64,000 nt of DNA from Thomasclavelia ramosa DSM 1402 (GTDB lineage: Bacteria > Bacillota_I > Bacilli_A > Erysipelotrichales > Coprobacillaceae). Below the pieces are notes generated by a model. That model made no database searches and was not told the DNA's origin. It saw only the letters and a program-made list of their open reading frames with translations. The translations under genes and the position numbers were made by a program. The stretch spans positions 62,001-126,000 of the forward strand of contig NZ_CP036346.1 of the NCBI RefSeq assembly GCF_014131695.1, in the 5' to 3' direction. Shown here one piece after another: positions 17,240 to 25,745 of this stretch. Position 1 is the first letter of the stretch. Each line of letters begins with the position of its first letter.

Positions 17240-17968
17240 TTATAATCTTTTATAGTTATTTAAATCTAGTAATGAAGCAGCATCTTGATCACAAATAACC
17301 GTAAAGTTAGGATGCAGTTTTAAAATGGTAGCTGGTAATTCGTCAGTGATTGGTGAATCAAGCATTTGCTTTAAAATTTCTGCTTTTTCTTTACCTGTGA
17401 CAATCATTACTAGGTGTTTTACTCGCATCAAACTCTTTGGACCCATTGTTAAAGTTACCGGTTGTTGGGGTTTATCAGCATAAGCGGGATTAACCGCATT
17501 TTTAATTTTGCGTTCTAATGCATAAGTATAGCTGTCCATTGGTGTACAGCGAGGACAGTTACTACAAAAGTGACCATCAAATCCTAACCCAATCAGCATT
17601 GCATCGATTTCTCCGGCATTACGAATCTGTTCATCAAAGGTTTCCCAATTGTCCATAGTAGTGATATGAACTCGATCGGCAGGAATATTAGCTGGTTCAA
17701 AAAACACTTTTTGCATTTCTTTCCAGTTTTCACCATCTTCTTTAGCTGTTTTTCCAATATATGGGGCTTCATCGAATAAATAATATTGCACATCAGCGAA
17801 TTTTGCTTGATCTTTAACATATGGAATCATCATTTTATATAATAATTCGGGTGAACGACCAGCGGTTAGTGAAATATTTACACGCTTATCTTGCATCATT
17901 GTTCCGAGTAAAATTTGCATCGCACTTTCACTCATTTTTTCTTTTGAATCTTCAATAATTAATTTCAT
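17240..17968 (-). CDS. NagB/RpiA-superfamily sugar-phosphate isomerase-deaminase homologue
   Basis: 242 residues aligning by motif with glucosamine-6-phosphate deaminase: LTAGRSPELLY, LFDEAP (Asp66-Glu67, the NagB catalytic region), GLGFDGHF (Asp131, His133) and VTLTMGPKSLM. The NagB triad glutamate, normally in FNEPG, is replaced: the stretch reads FCSNCP with Cys138 at that place. This resembles the YieK-like subgroup rather than true NagB, so the substrate is uncertain. It is divergent from a chitobiose-family EIIC, sharing the 300-bp region with operator-like palindromes, which suggests amino-sugar metabolism. Confidence 0.75.
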   Translation of the reverse strand: MKLIIEDSKEKMSESAMQILLGTMMQDKRVNISLTAGRSPELLYKMMIPYVKDQAKFADVQYYLFDEAPYIGKTAKEDGENWKEMQKVFFEPANIPADRVHITTMDNWETFDEQIRNAGEIDAMLIGLGFDGHFCSNCPRCTPMDSYTYALERKIKNAVNPAYADKPQQPVTLTMGPKSLMRVKHLVMIVTGKEKAEILKQMLDSPITDELPATILKLHPNFTVICDQDAASLLDLNNYKRL

Positions 17969-18165
17969 AATCTTTCTCCTTGATTTTCATATTTTATGAA
18001 ACATCTTGGATAAAGAAGTAAAGCTTACACAAAGGCTATTCTAAGGCAATAAAGATATTAGGTCAAGGTAATTTTGGTAAAATAATTAATAATATTTATA
18101 TTTTTTAAAATAACTTTTTTAGCTATTTTTTCATTTTATCATAAATTCAACTAAAATAATTAGTG

Positions 18166-18237
18166 ATTTCCAAATATTGGAAATTATTTCGCAATTATGC
18201 AAAATAATTGTTTATAGACTGGTTGAGTTTATATAAT
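18166..18237 (+). promoter_or_regulatory. promoter and overlapping operators of the EIIC gene
   Basis: Promoter TTGTTT (18208-18213), 18-bp spacer, TATAAT (18232-18237). Just upstream, ATTTCCAA ATA TTGGAAAT (18166-18184) overlaps a second dyad, AATTATTTCGCA ATTA TGCAAAATAATT (18182-18209, one mismatch), which reaches into the -35. Embedded between them is GAAATTATTTC (18180-18190), like the GAAAT/ATTTC half-sites in front of murQ. An RpiR protein is encoded two genes downstream. The remaining part of 17969-18271 shows no gene. Confidence 0.6.
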
Positions 18238-18271
18238 CATGGGGAGGTTAAAAGAAGGGAGGAATTAAAAT

Positions 18272-19630
18272 ATGAATTTTATTGAAAAATTCAATGAGAT
18301 TGCCAATAAGACTTTAGTTCCAATTGCTAATAAACTTGGGAACCAGCGTCATTTGGCAGCAATTCGTGATGGTATGGTAGTGGCGATTCCATTATCGATT
18401 TTAGGTGGTTTTTGTTTAATTATTTCAACTCCACCATTTACGCCAAAGAGTTTACCGGATTGGGGAGTAATTAGTGATCTATTAATTGGCTGGTATAATT
18501 GGGCTCAGGCCAATGCAACGGCTTTGCGACTGCCGTACAATATGACAATGGCATTAATGGGGCTATTTGTTGCTATCGCGATCGCATATCATTTGGCTAA
18601 AAGATATGAAATGTCAGGATTAAATGCAGCGATTGTTTCAACCACAGTATTTTTATTGATTTGTGCACCAACAACAACTGCGGTATTGACTAGTGCAATT
18701 AGTGAGGGGGCCAACACTAATGATCTATTAGCACAGGCAGCTAGTTTTATTCCTACGACCTACCTAGATGCTAAAGGTATTTTTACTGCTATTATTGTTT
18801 CTATCGGCTGTGTTGAAATAATGAGGGTGATGTTGAAGAAAAATATTCGTTTTAAGATGCCTGAGGGAGTTCCTCCAGCAATCGCTTCATCATTTGATTC
18901 AATTTTACCACTATTTGTTTGTATGGGAGTCTTCTATGGCTTATCATTGATTATTCAAAATATTAGTGGTGAATTATTACCTAGTTTGATCATGACGATT
19001 TTAGCACCAGCAATTTCAGGATTAGATTCATTACTTGGAATTTGTTTAATTACAATTATTGCTCAAACTTTCTGGTTCTTTGGTTTACATGGTGCAAGTA
19101 TTACGCAGCCAATCAGACTGCCGTTTATGCAAATGTATTTAATGGCAAATATCACTGCTTTTTCAGCTGGTGAGCCAATTGTCAATTTCTTTACTCAACC
19201 ATTTTGGTCTTATGTAATTACACTTGGTGGCGGAGGTGCAACATTAGGTTTATGTATTCTCTTGTTACGCTCAAAATCAGTAGAGTTAAAGACATTAGGT
19301 AAATTATCAATCGGACCAGCAATTTTTAATATCAATGAGCCAATCATCTTCGGGTTACCAATGGTCTTGAATCCGTTAATGATGATACCATTTATTTTTG
19401 TACCGGTAATTAATACAATTATTGCTTATACTTGTATGGCTTTAAATATTGTTGGAAAGGGCGTAGTTGAGACTCCATGGACAACTCCGGCACCGATTGG
19501 CGCAGCCTTGGGCTGTATGGATATCAAAGCGGGAATCATGGTTATTATCTTAATTATTTTGGATATGCTACTTTATTATCCATTCTTTAAATTAATGGAA
19601 AAACAGAAATTAGCTGAAGAAAATAGCTAA
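18272..19630 (+). CDS. PTS EIIC, lactose/cellobiose/chitobiose family
   Basis: 452-residue permease with about ten membrane segments. N-terminus LVPIANKLGNQRHLAAIRDGM and the later GLHGASITQP, FNINEPIIFGLP and TPWTTPAPIGA stretches are the hallmarks of CelB/ChbC. No EIIA or EIIB gene lies next to it, so it must use components encoded elsewhere. It is followed by a terminator, then RDD and RpiR genes. A paralogue starts at 63789 in the murQ operon; both begin with the same NQRHL-AIRDG motif. Confidence 0.9.
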   Translation: MNFIEKFNEIANKTLVPIANKLGNQRHLAAIRDGMVVAIPLSILGGFCLIISTPPFTPKSLPDWGVISDLLIGWYNWAQANATALRLPYNMTMALMGLFVAIAIAYHLAKRYEMSGLNAAIVSTTVFLLICAPTTTAVLTSAISEGANTNDLLAQAASFIPTTYLDAKGIFTAIIVSIGCVEIMRVMLKKNIRFKMPEGVPPAIASSFDSILPLFVCMGVFYGLSLIIQNISGELLPSLIMTILAPAISGLDSLLGICLITIIAQTFWFFGLHGASITQPIRLPFMQMYLMANITAFSAGEPIVNFFTQPFWSYVITLGGGGATLGLCILLLRSKSVELKTLGKLSIGPAIFNINEPIIFGLPMVLNPLMMIPFIFVPVINTIIAYTCMALNIVGKGVVETPWTTPAPIGAALGCMDIKAGIMVIILIILDMLLYYPFFKLMEKQKLAEENS

Positions 19631-19677
19631 TTTATTAAAAGTTGATACAATCAAGGATAAAGATAAACTTACACACC

Positions 19678-19705
19678 AAAAAGAGATTTTAAATCTCTTT
19701 TTATT
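19678..19705 (+). terminator. Rho-independent terminator after the EIIC gene
   Basis: AAAAAGAGATTT / AAATCTCTTTTT, 12-bp arms around one base, followed by more T. AT-rich but long. Confidence 0.7.
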
Positions 19706-19729
19706 TTAAAAATTTATTGGAGAAGAAAA

Positions 19730-20311
19730 ATGAGTAAAAAAAGAGATAATAAAAGAAAAATAGAGATAAAAGGCTACGATATTGCTAAGTTGCGATTTCA
19801 GCGTTTTTTAGCAATGGTCATTGACTGGTACATTAGTAATATGATTGTCGCTATTCCTGTAACTTTTTTTCTTAGGGGTAAGGACTATATTCAACCATAT
19901 TCTTTTCAACTAGAAACATATGGCTATAAAATAGGAATGATCTATGGTCTGTTTGTTGTAGTTGTTGGGATTTGTTATTATTTTGCTGTTCCGACATATA
20001 TATGGAAAGGTCAAACTTTAGGAAAGAAAATTTGTAAACTACAAGTTGTTAAAACTGATGGACAAAAAGTGGATACAAAAACAATGTTTTTAAGAGAAAT
20101 CATTGGTGCAGTAGTAATAGAAGGTGGGATTGTCGTTTCAGCCACGTATATCCGTAAATTAATTGGCTTATTGATTACAGCCGAGATTATTCCGATTCTT
20201 AAATATGGAGCGTATGCAATAACCCTCGCTTCAATTATTTATGCGTATTTTAATCCTTTATCACAATCTTTTCATGATAAACTAGCAAGAACAGTAGTAA
20301 TTAGAAAATAA
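19730..20311 (+). CDS. RDD family membrane protein
   Basis: 193 residues: a lysine- and arginine-rich cytoplasmic start, then RFQRFLAMVIDWYISNMIVA, where the family's Arg and the two Asp of the RDD signature fall (R-F-L-A-M-V-I-D), and about four membrane segments. WKGQTLGKKICKLQVV and FHDKLARTVVI are conserved RDD-family stretches. Members are small membrane proteins, some linked to Na+/H+ exchange or stress; function here unknown. It precedes an RpiR gene that has its own promoter. Confidence 0.85.
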   Translation: MSKKRDNKRKIEIKGYDIAKLRFQRFLAMVIDWYISNMIVAIPVTFFLRGKDYIQPYSFQLETYGYKIGMIYGLFVVVVGICYYFAVPTYIWKGQTLGKKICKLQVVKTDGQKVDTKTMFLREIIGAVVIEGGIVVSATYIRKLIGLLITAEIIPILKYGAYAITLASIIYAYFNPLSQSFHDKLARTVVIRK

Positions 20312-20314
20312 AAT

Positions 20315-20342
20315 TAGACATTTTAACTGTTCATGATATACT
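20315..20342 (+). promoter_or_regulatory. promoter of the RpiR-family regulator gene
   Basis: TAGACA (20315-20320), 16-bp spacer, TATACT (20337-20342), 40 bp before the chosen start at 20382. Confidence 0.55.
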
Positions 20343-20381
20343 ATTGAATTATTAATAGATTTTATGAAGGGTGGAACTGGT

Positions 20382-21182
20382 ATGTATAATTTAACGATTA
20401 TCTTGTTATCAACGATCAATAGCGAATTAATTAATTCTAATAATTATCGAATTGCTAAATATATTTTAGAGAACATGCGGGCTCTGGAGGATATCTCCAT
20501 AACCGAATTAGCGAAAGAGTGCTATGTGTCTAATTCTAGTATTTCTAGGTTTTGCCGTGATATTGGCTTACGAGATTATAATGAGTTAAAAAGTCAAATT
20601 GCAAAGTACCAGCCAGCTCACCAGTATGCCAAAAATAAATTCTATTATCAAAGTTATCAAAAAGAGGTTCCTGGTCAATCCTTTGTTGAAGGGGTTATAG
20701 AAAATTTACAATTATTAAAGAGAACAATTAACGAAAAAGATATTTATAAATTGGTAACTGATATTGCGAATTATTCAAATGTTGCAGCCTTTGGATATAT
20801 GCAATCACAAAGTGTTGCCCAAAATTTACAATATGATCTTCAAACATGCCATAAATTTATTCATACATCAATGAAATATAGTGATCAAATTGAATATATC
20901 AATAATGCTGATAGTAGTAATTTGATTATTATTTTATCAGAATCCGGTACTTATTTTAAACGAGCTTTTGAAAGAAAGACATTATTTAGAAATACTAATG
21001 ACAAACCTAAAATATATTTAATTACTTGTAATTCGGATATTGAAATTCCCTATGTAGATTACTATATTCGCTATGAAAGTATTAATGACTATGCCAGTCA
21101 TCCATATTCATTAGCAGCCATTACGGGAATGATCTGTACATGTTATGCGGAGCGGTATCTAGAGGCTCCTGAACCAATTTAA
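20382..21182 (+). CDS. RpiR/MurR-family transcriptional regulator with a degenerate SIS domain
   Basis: 266 residues from ATG 20382, 7-9 nt after AAGGGTGG; an in-frame ATG at 20364 has no such site. The N-terminal RpiR helix-turn-helix is clear (SITELAKECYVSNSSISRFCRDIG). The C-terminal half follows the SIS sugar-phosphate-binding fold, but the usual G-x-G-x-S loop reads FGYMQSQS, so ligand binding may be altered. It probably controls the chitobiose-type EIIC at 18272 and the divergent NagB-like gene, whose shared intergenic region holds RpiR-like palindromes (inference). It shares a terminator with the MerR-methyltransferase gene. Confidence 0.85.
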   Translation: MYNLTIILLSTINSELINSNNYRIAKYILENMRALEDISITELAKECYVSNSSISRFCRDIGLRDYNELKSQIAKYQPAHQYAKNKFYYQSYQKEVPGQSFVEGVIENLQLLKRTINEKDIYKLVTDIANYSNVAAFGYMQSQSVAQNLQYDLQTCHKFIHTSMKYSDQIEYINNADSSNLIIILSESGTYFKRAFERKTLFRNTNDKPKIYLITCNSDIEIPYVDYYIRYESINDYASHPYSLAAITGMICTCYAERYLEAPEPI

Positions 21183-21185
21183 AAA

Positions 21186-21215
21186 GTAAAGCGACTCCTA
21201 AAAGAGTCGCTTTAC
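21186..21215. terminator. bidirectional terminator
   Basis: GTAAAGCGACTC / GAGTCGCTTTAC, 12-bp perfect stem with loop CTAAAA between converging genes. It overlaps the stop codon of the minus-strand gene (21212-21214). Confidence 0.8.
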
Positions 21216-22375
21216 TTCGTACAAATAAATAAACCAGAGTCCTTGGTGATCTTAATCCCCTGGGATTCTTTGATTAAATCTTCGATATATATTTTAAATT
21301 CTTTTAGTCGATTACCAAGGTATTCGTTTTGATTACCATGACAACTAAGAATATAATCGATAAGTGGTTGGGCTTCAGTTATTAACAAATAATCTTCATA
21401 TTTTTTTAATTCCACATAATTAAAATAGCTTTTTAAAATATCTTTACCATTTTCAAGACCGAAACGTTCAGGAAGAGGATCATCAGATAAAGAGATACGT
21501 GAGTCAAAGTTTTGAGCAAGTTCGCTAATTTCCTGCATATGATATTTACTGTAGGTCGTGCAATAAAAAGTACCATTATTCTTTAAGACACGAGTTATTT
21601 CAGTTAAACCTTGTTTTAAATCCTTTAAATAAAAAAGCATGTGATTAGCAACAATTGTATCAAAGTAGTTATTTTTAAAAGGAATACTTTGGCAGTCTGC
21701 AACAATATAATTATAATCATTTCCAAGTTTTTGACGAATTTCATCTATCATTCCCTCAGAATTATCTGATAAGAAGATTTCTCGATTACGAAGATTATAT
21801 GTATTGTTCTCCCATAATTTACCATTTCCACAGCCGAGCTCTAATAGACGATACACGGTGGAAAAATCAATTTGTTCAAAAATCCAGGGAAACCAGCCTT
21901 GCTGGTTTATTGAAAATTTGTCATGCAGTTTGATTCGTGTATCAAGATTTTTAGCATTCATATATTGCGTGACAAGATTATCATCAATTGTTGATAAGCG
22001 GATCAGTTCAATAATTTTGTCCCAGGCGATATTTTTTTTATTGATTAGACGCTCTGTTGCTTTTAAAGAATCTTTTAGATTGGTTAAATGTTTGATTTTC
22101 TGATCAATTAGATTGGTTTGCAGTTTAATCGACTCTTTAAAGTTATCCTGGTTATTATCTTGAATAAGAGGATAAATTTCTTCAAGTGAGAATCCTAATT
22201 CTTTTAGTGAGAGGATCTTTTGAAGGGTAATTAAATCACGATTGCAATAGCGGCGATATCCGTTATCAAGAATTTTTGTTGGTTTTAAAAGACCGATTTT
22301 ATCATAATATCTGATTGTTCTTAAGGTGACACCTGCCATTTTCGCAAATTCACCAGTTGAATATAGTTTTTCCAT
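21212..22375 (-). CDS. MerR-family regulator fused to a SAM-dependent methyltransferase
   Basis: 387 residues. Residues 1-110 are a MerR winged helix (STGEFAKMAGVTLRTIRYYD, then YRRYCNRDLITLQKILSLKE) with a dimerisation coiled coil. From about 170 comes a class I methyltransferase: LLELGCGNGKLW (motif I), VADCQSIPFKNNYFDTIVAN, and FYCTTYSKYHM. Such fusions sense or modify a small molecule, often in drug resistance, but no ligand can be named. A perfect TATAAT ends 6 nt before the ATG and there is no ribosome site, so the mRNA may be leaderless. No obvious target gene is adjacent. Confidence 0.88.
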   Translation of the reverse strand: MEKLYSTGEFAKMAGVTLRTIRYYDKIGLLKPTKILDNGYRRYCNRDLITLQKILSLKELGFSLEEIYPLIQDNNQDNFKESIKLQTNLIDQKIKHLTNLKDSLKATERLINKKNIAWDKIIELIRLSTIDDNLVTQYMNAKNLDTRIKLHDKFSINQQGWFPWIFEQIDFSTVYRLLELGCGNGKLWENNTYNLRNREIFLSDNSEGMIDEIRQKLGNDYNYIVADCQSIPFKNNYFDTIVANHMLFYLKDLKQGLTEITRVLKNNGTFYCTTYSKYHMQEISELAQNFDSRISLSDDPLPERFGLENGKDILKSYFNYVELKKYEDYLLITEAQPLIDYILSCHGNQNEYLGNRLKEFKIYIEDLIKESQGIKITKDSGLFICTK

Positions 22376-22381
22376 AGTTAT

Positions 22382-22387
22382 ATTATA
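22382..22387 (-). promoter_or_regulatory. -10 element giving a possibly leaderless transcript
   Basis: TATAAT on the minus strand at 22387-22382; transcription normally starts about seven bases further, which here is the A of the start codon at 22375. The -35 region at 17-bp spacing is only TTTAAA. Confidence 0.5.
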
Positions 22388-22513
22388 AGGTGAAGTGTTG
22401 TTTTTTTAAAGAAAAATAAATTTTTAATCTAATTTAGAAACGAATATATTATTGTGTTAGAAATTTGTTAGAAATTGTTAAAGATTATGTTAAAATTAAA
22501 TTTGGTGATAGTA

Positions 22514-24049
22514 ATGAGTAAAAGGCATAGAGCTGTATCAATAATTATATTTAGTATTTTTTTATTTTTATCGTTAATGATTTGTACTTCGGTATTGTGG
22601 TGTAATCGTACTTTTGGAAAAGTAGATATGGATCAGTTGTTGTTTACTGTATTAGCTCCGACAACAAGTACTGATCATGGTATTATTATTAGCTGGATTT
22701 TAGAATCACTTGTTTTTTCTTTGGTAATAATGGTAATTGTTTTAATTTCTTACTATTTGATAAGAAAATATTGGGCAAATAGATTTGTGAAACCAAGATT
22801 TTTATATGTGATTAATCGTCATCTATGGGTTTTAGGAGTTGTTTTATTGGCAGGTGCGTTATCTATGGCAGAAAGTAATTTTGGGGTATTTGACTATTTG
22901 CGCAAAAGTAATCAAAAAACGGAAATATATGAGCCGAAAAAGATTGCTGTAAAGAAAGAGGTTTCGGACGGAGATCCAGAACTTATTTATGCTGATCCAA
23001 CGAGTGTTGCAGTTTCTGGTGAGAATCCTAATAATTTAATATATATATATTTAGAGTCTTATGAAAATACGTTCATGGATGTTGTTAATGGCGGTATCAA
23101 AGAAATTAATTGTTTACCTGAGCTGACTCAATTAGCCAATGAGAATATTAGTTTTTCAAATACTGACAAAGCTGGAGGGGCTTTGGGGTTTACTGGAACT
23201 ACTTGGACGATAGCTTCAATGGTAGGGCAGTCATCAGGCTTGCCATTAAAATCAGAAGTAGCTAATGATATGAGTAATTATGCTAAATTTATGCCGGGAG
23301 CAAAAATGATTGGTGATATTCTTGCGGAAAATGGTTATATTCAGGAATTTTGTATTGGAGGTAATGCGACTTTCGCGGGGACTGATAAGCTGTTCGAACA
23401 ACATGGAAACTATAAGATCGTAGATTATAAAGCCCTTAAGAATGATGGACGAGTGCAACGAGGTGAAGTGTGCGAGTGGGGAATAAATGATCAGGGCTTA
23501 TTTAGAATTGCTAAGGAGGAGATAACTAACTTAGTCAATAGTGGTCAAAAATTTAATTTTACAATGGCAACAATAGATTGCCATACAACCGATGGAATTA
23601 AATGTTCACTTTGTCCGAATACCTATTCAAATAGATATGAGAATATTTATGCTTGTCAATCAAAACAAGTAAATAATTTTATCTCATGGTGTAAGGAACA
23701 GTCCTGGTTTGCAAATACAACAATTGTTTTAGTTGGTGATCATAATACTATGGCGGTTAAATATACTAAAGATATTCCTGCTGATTATGTTAGAACGACA
23801 TATAACTGTTTTATTAATTCTAAAGTATCGAGTAATAATATAAAAAACAGACAGTTCAGTCATTTAGATATGTTTCCAACTACGTTAGCAGCTATGGGAT
23901 TTAAAGTAGATGGAAATAAGTTAGCTTTAGGTACAAATCTTTTTAGTAGTTTACCTACAGCGATTGAAAAGTATGGTCAGGCTTATATTGAGGCTGAAGT
24001 TCAAAAGAGTTCAACTTTTTTAGATGAGAATATTTATAAGTTTAATTAA
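22514..24049 (+). CDS. OpgB/LTA-synthase-like phosphoglycerol transferase (alkaline phosphatase superfamily), paralogue 1
   Basis: 511 residues from ATG 22514 (GGTGAT nearby); the frame extends upstream without a better ribosome site. Three membrane segments in the first 130 residues, then an extracellular sulfatase-fold domain: LIYIYLESYENTF (metal site), FTGTTWTIASMV (nucleophile Thr), NFTMATIDCHTTDG and VLVGDHNTMA (Asp-His metal ligands). This is the phosphoglycerol-transferase group that includes OpgB and GacH and transfers sn-glycerol-1-phosphate from phosphatidylglycerol to glycans. A close paralogue at 54235 lies in the polysaccharide locus. Also has CSLCPN and NCLPEL cysteines outside the membrane. 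Confidence 0.85.
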   Translation: MSKRHRAVSIIIFSIFLFLSLMICTSVLWCNRTFGKVDMDQLLFTVLAPTTSTDHGIIISWILESLVFSLVIMVIVLISYYLIRKYWANRFVKPRFLYVINRHLWVLGVVLLAGALSMAESNFGVFDYLRKSNQKTEIYEPKKIAVKKEVSDGDPELIYADPTSVAVSGENPNNLIYIYLESYENTFMDVVNGGIKEINCLPELTQLANENISFSNTDKAGGALGFTGTTWTIASMVGQSSGLPLKSEVANDMSNYAKFMPGAKMIGDILAENGYIQEFCIGGNATFAGTDKLFEQHGNYKIVDYKALKNDGRVQRGEVCEWGINDQGLFRIAKEEITNLVNSGQKFNFTMATIDCHTTDGIKCSLCPNTYSNRYENIYACQSKQVNNFISWCKEQSWFANTTIVLVGDHNTMAVKYTKDIPADYVRTTYNCFINSKVSSNNIKNRQFSHLDMFPTTLAAMGFKVDGNKLALGTNLFSSLPTAIEKYGQAYIEAEVQKSSTFLDENIYKFN

Positions 24050-24558
24050 GTATTGCGTTGATTTTTATTATATGTTTCAGAAAGTCTAGAAAAGAGTCTA
24101 ATAAAATTATTTAAAGAATATTTTAGATAGATATGCTTTATAGTATGAAATCTTGATAATATATTTTATTTACCATGATTCAAAGATATGGGTATTTATC
24201 TGAAGATTACAATAAGTTCAAAGGATGATAATAAGATTGAAAATTATAATGGTCATAATTTTGTGAGACTTCAGCTATTGTATATGGTAAAGCTAATGGC
24301 AATAATAAAGATAAAAATGAACAAAAAAAGCTTGAGAATGCAGGTATAACTAAAAATAAATTTGTTAAGTGGGCATAAGATTATTAAAAAAACCACAAAT
24401 TTTCTAATGAGTATTTATTAATTGTAAAAGTCTATAATTTTATATTTTACTGATATTAAATAGCTATATTTACTTAAATGTAGATAAAATTTATTTTTTG
24501 TAAAGTAGTATTTATCACTACTATATTGTATAATTATATATAGCGATGGAGAGAAAAT
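24050..24558 (+). other. degenerate intergenic region
   Basis: No intact gene. A short open stretch around 24265-24380 reads S-A-I-V-Y-G-K-A-N-G-N-N-K-D-K, then KKLENAGITKNKFVKWA before a stop, which looks like the tail of a lost protein. A near-consensus promoter-like AT-rich stretch precedes the pseudogene that follows. Otherwise nothing recognisable. Confidence 0.4.
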
Positions 24559-25086
24559 CTGAAGAAGCTATTTGAAATTGTATTGGTACTATTTTTATGT
24601 ATTGGAATGGTTGGGGGCAGTAGTAAATCAGATAATTTGAGTGGCTCAAACAGCTCAGAATTAAAAACTAATTCAGAAATAAAGTAAGTTTTAGAAGCTA
24701 CCGGGTATACAACAGAATATGGAGAAAATCTTGAGGCAAGTGTTGATGCATTTGCTAGAAATAAAAAGTAGGTCAAGTATTTATTTTTTATGAAAATTAC
24801 GAAGATATGGGCTTGACATATCAATCTAATGAAACAGTGTTATTTGTTGATGAGCGATCAACATTAAATCTTTAAAATAATGGTGTATTTAAGGTTGGAG
24901 TGGATTTAGAGGCTGGAATATATAATATTAGTCTATGTGGTGATAATTCATATTATGGGACTGTGTTTCTTAATGATGATGAAAAAAATTGAAATTGGAT
25001 CAAATGATTTTGGCTTTACTGATGATATTCAAATAAAAGTCAATGATAGAGAATATTTAGTAAGTGCTGTAATTACTAAAGTTTAG
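24559..25086 (+). pseudogene. decayed lipoprotein gene
   Basis: A reading frame follows GGAGAG at the usual distance, but the start codon is CTG. It reads a lipoprotein-like signal (KKLFEIVLVLFLCIGMVGGS, lipobox cysteine not in place) and SKSDNLSGSNSSELKTNSEI, then in-frame stops at TAA after that stretch and at TAG after SVDAFARNKK. The sequence continues in the next frame (YENYEDMGLTYQSNE and, after a TAA, NGVFKVGVDLEAGIYNIS), and after a second frameshift near 24990 in a third (EIGSNDFGFTDDIQIKVN) to the stop at 25084-25086. The VFKVG-DLEAGIYN phrase is typical of small surface lipoproteins. At least three stops and two frameshifts. Confidence 0.75.
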
Positions 25087-25745
25087 TAAATATAATGTGT
25101 AAAAAATTCTGTTTAGAAGAGTAACTCTAAATATACTGTACTAAAGTCGTTAAGTTTTATAAAATTAATTAATAGTTTTTAGAATGTTGTTAAGTGAAGA
25201 AAAGTATATACCAGAAATATTAATTATAACATTTTTCTTATTAATTTTAATAGTCAATAGCTTTCTTATTGTATAACCATAAATTATTTCGTAAGCATTA
25301 TAGGAGAGAATGCTCGAAAAACTATCTGTGACATGAGTGCAAGTATAGTTTTATAAAGATAATATTGTCTTTATTTAAAATTGGATTGGAGTATTTAACT
25401 GTTTTTTGTATGTTAAATATTTTAATTGGTTATATTAGTATTCAAAATATTAATATTAGTTATATGGAAGAAGTAGGAGAGTTAAGTTTTTGGCTCTTCT
25501 ATTTTTTGATATAATATTTTATTGATTTAAAAATTATTTATTAAAATTTCTATATATTTAATAAAACTATATTTTGATAATAGAAAAGTAGGTTGTGAAA
25601 AAAGCTAAATTATGTACGGATTGGTTTAAAATATAGATTCACTTTAACAATTCTAAATAAAAATCAGGAAAGGAAAAGTATATTGAATTTTTTGTTAATG
25701 ATTTGATGATAACAGATTAGATTCTAATATACAGAGAAAAGTTTT
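25087..25745. other. AT-rich intergenic region without a recognisable gene
   Basis: About 660 bp of very AT-rich sequence with short hydrophobic-looking frames only. No tRNA, repeat or intact gene seen. The promoter of the following ChW-repeat gene should lie in the last 100 bp, but no convincing -35/-10 pair was found. Confidence 0.5.

Noticed and set aside
24534-24824. Minus-strand 96-residue frame
   Set aside because: It is antisense to the decayed lipoprotein, which reads coherently on the plus strand with signal peptide and family-like phrases.
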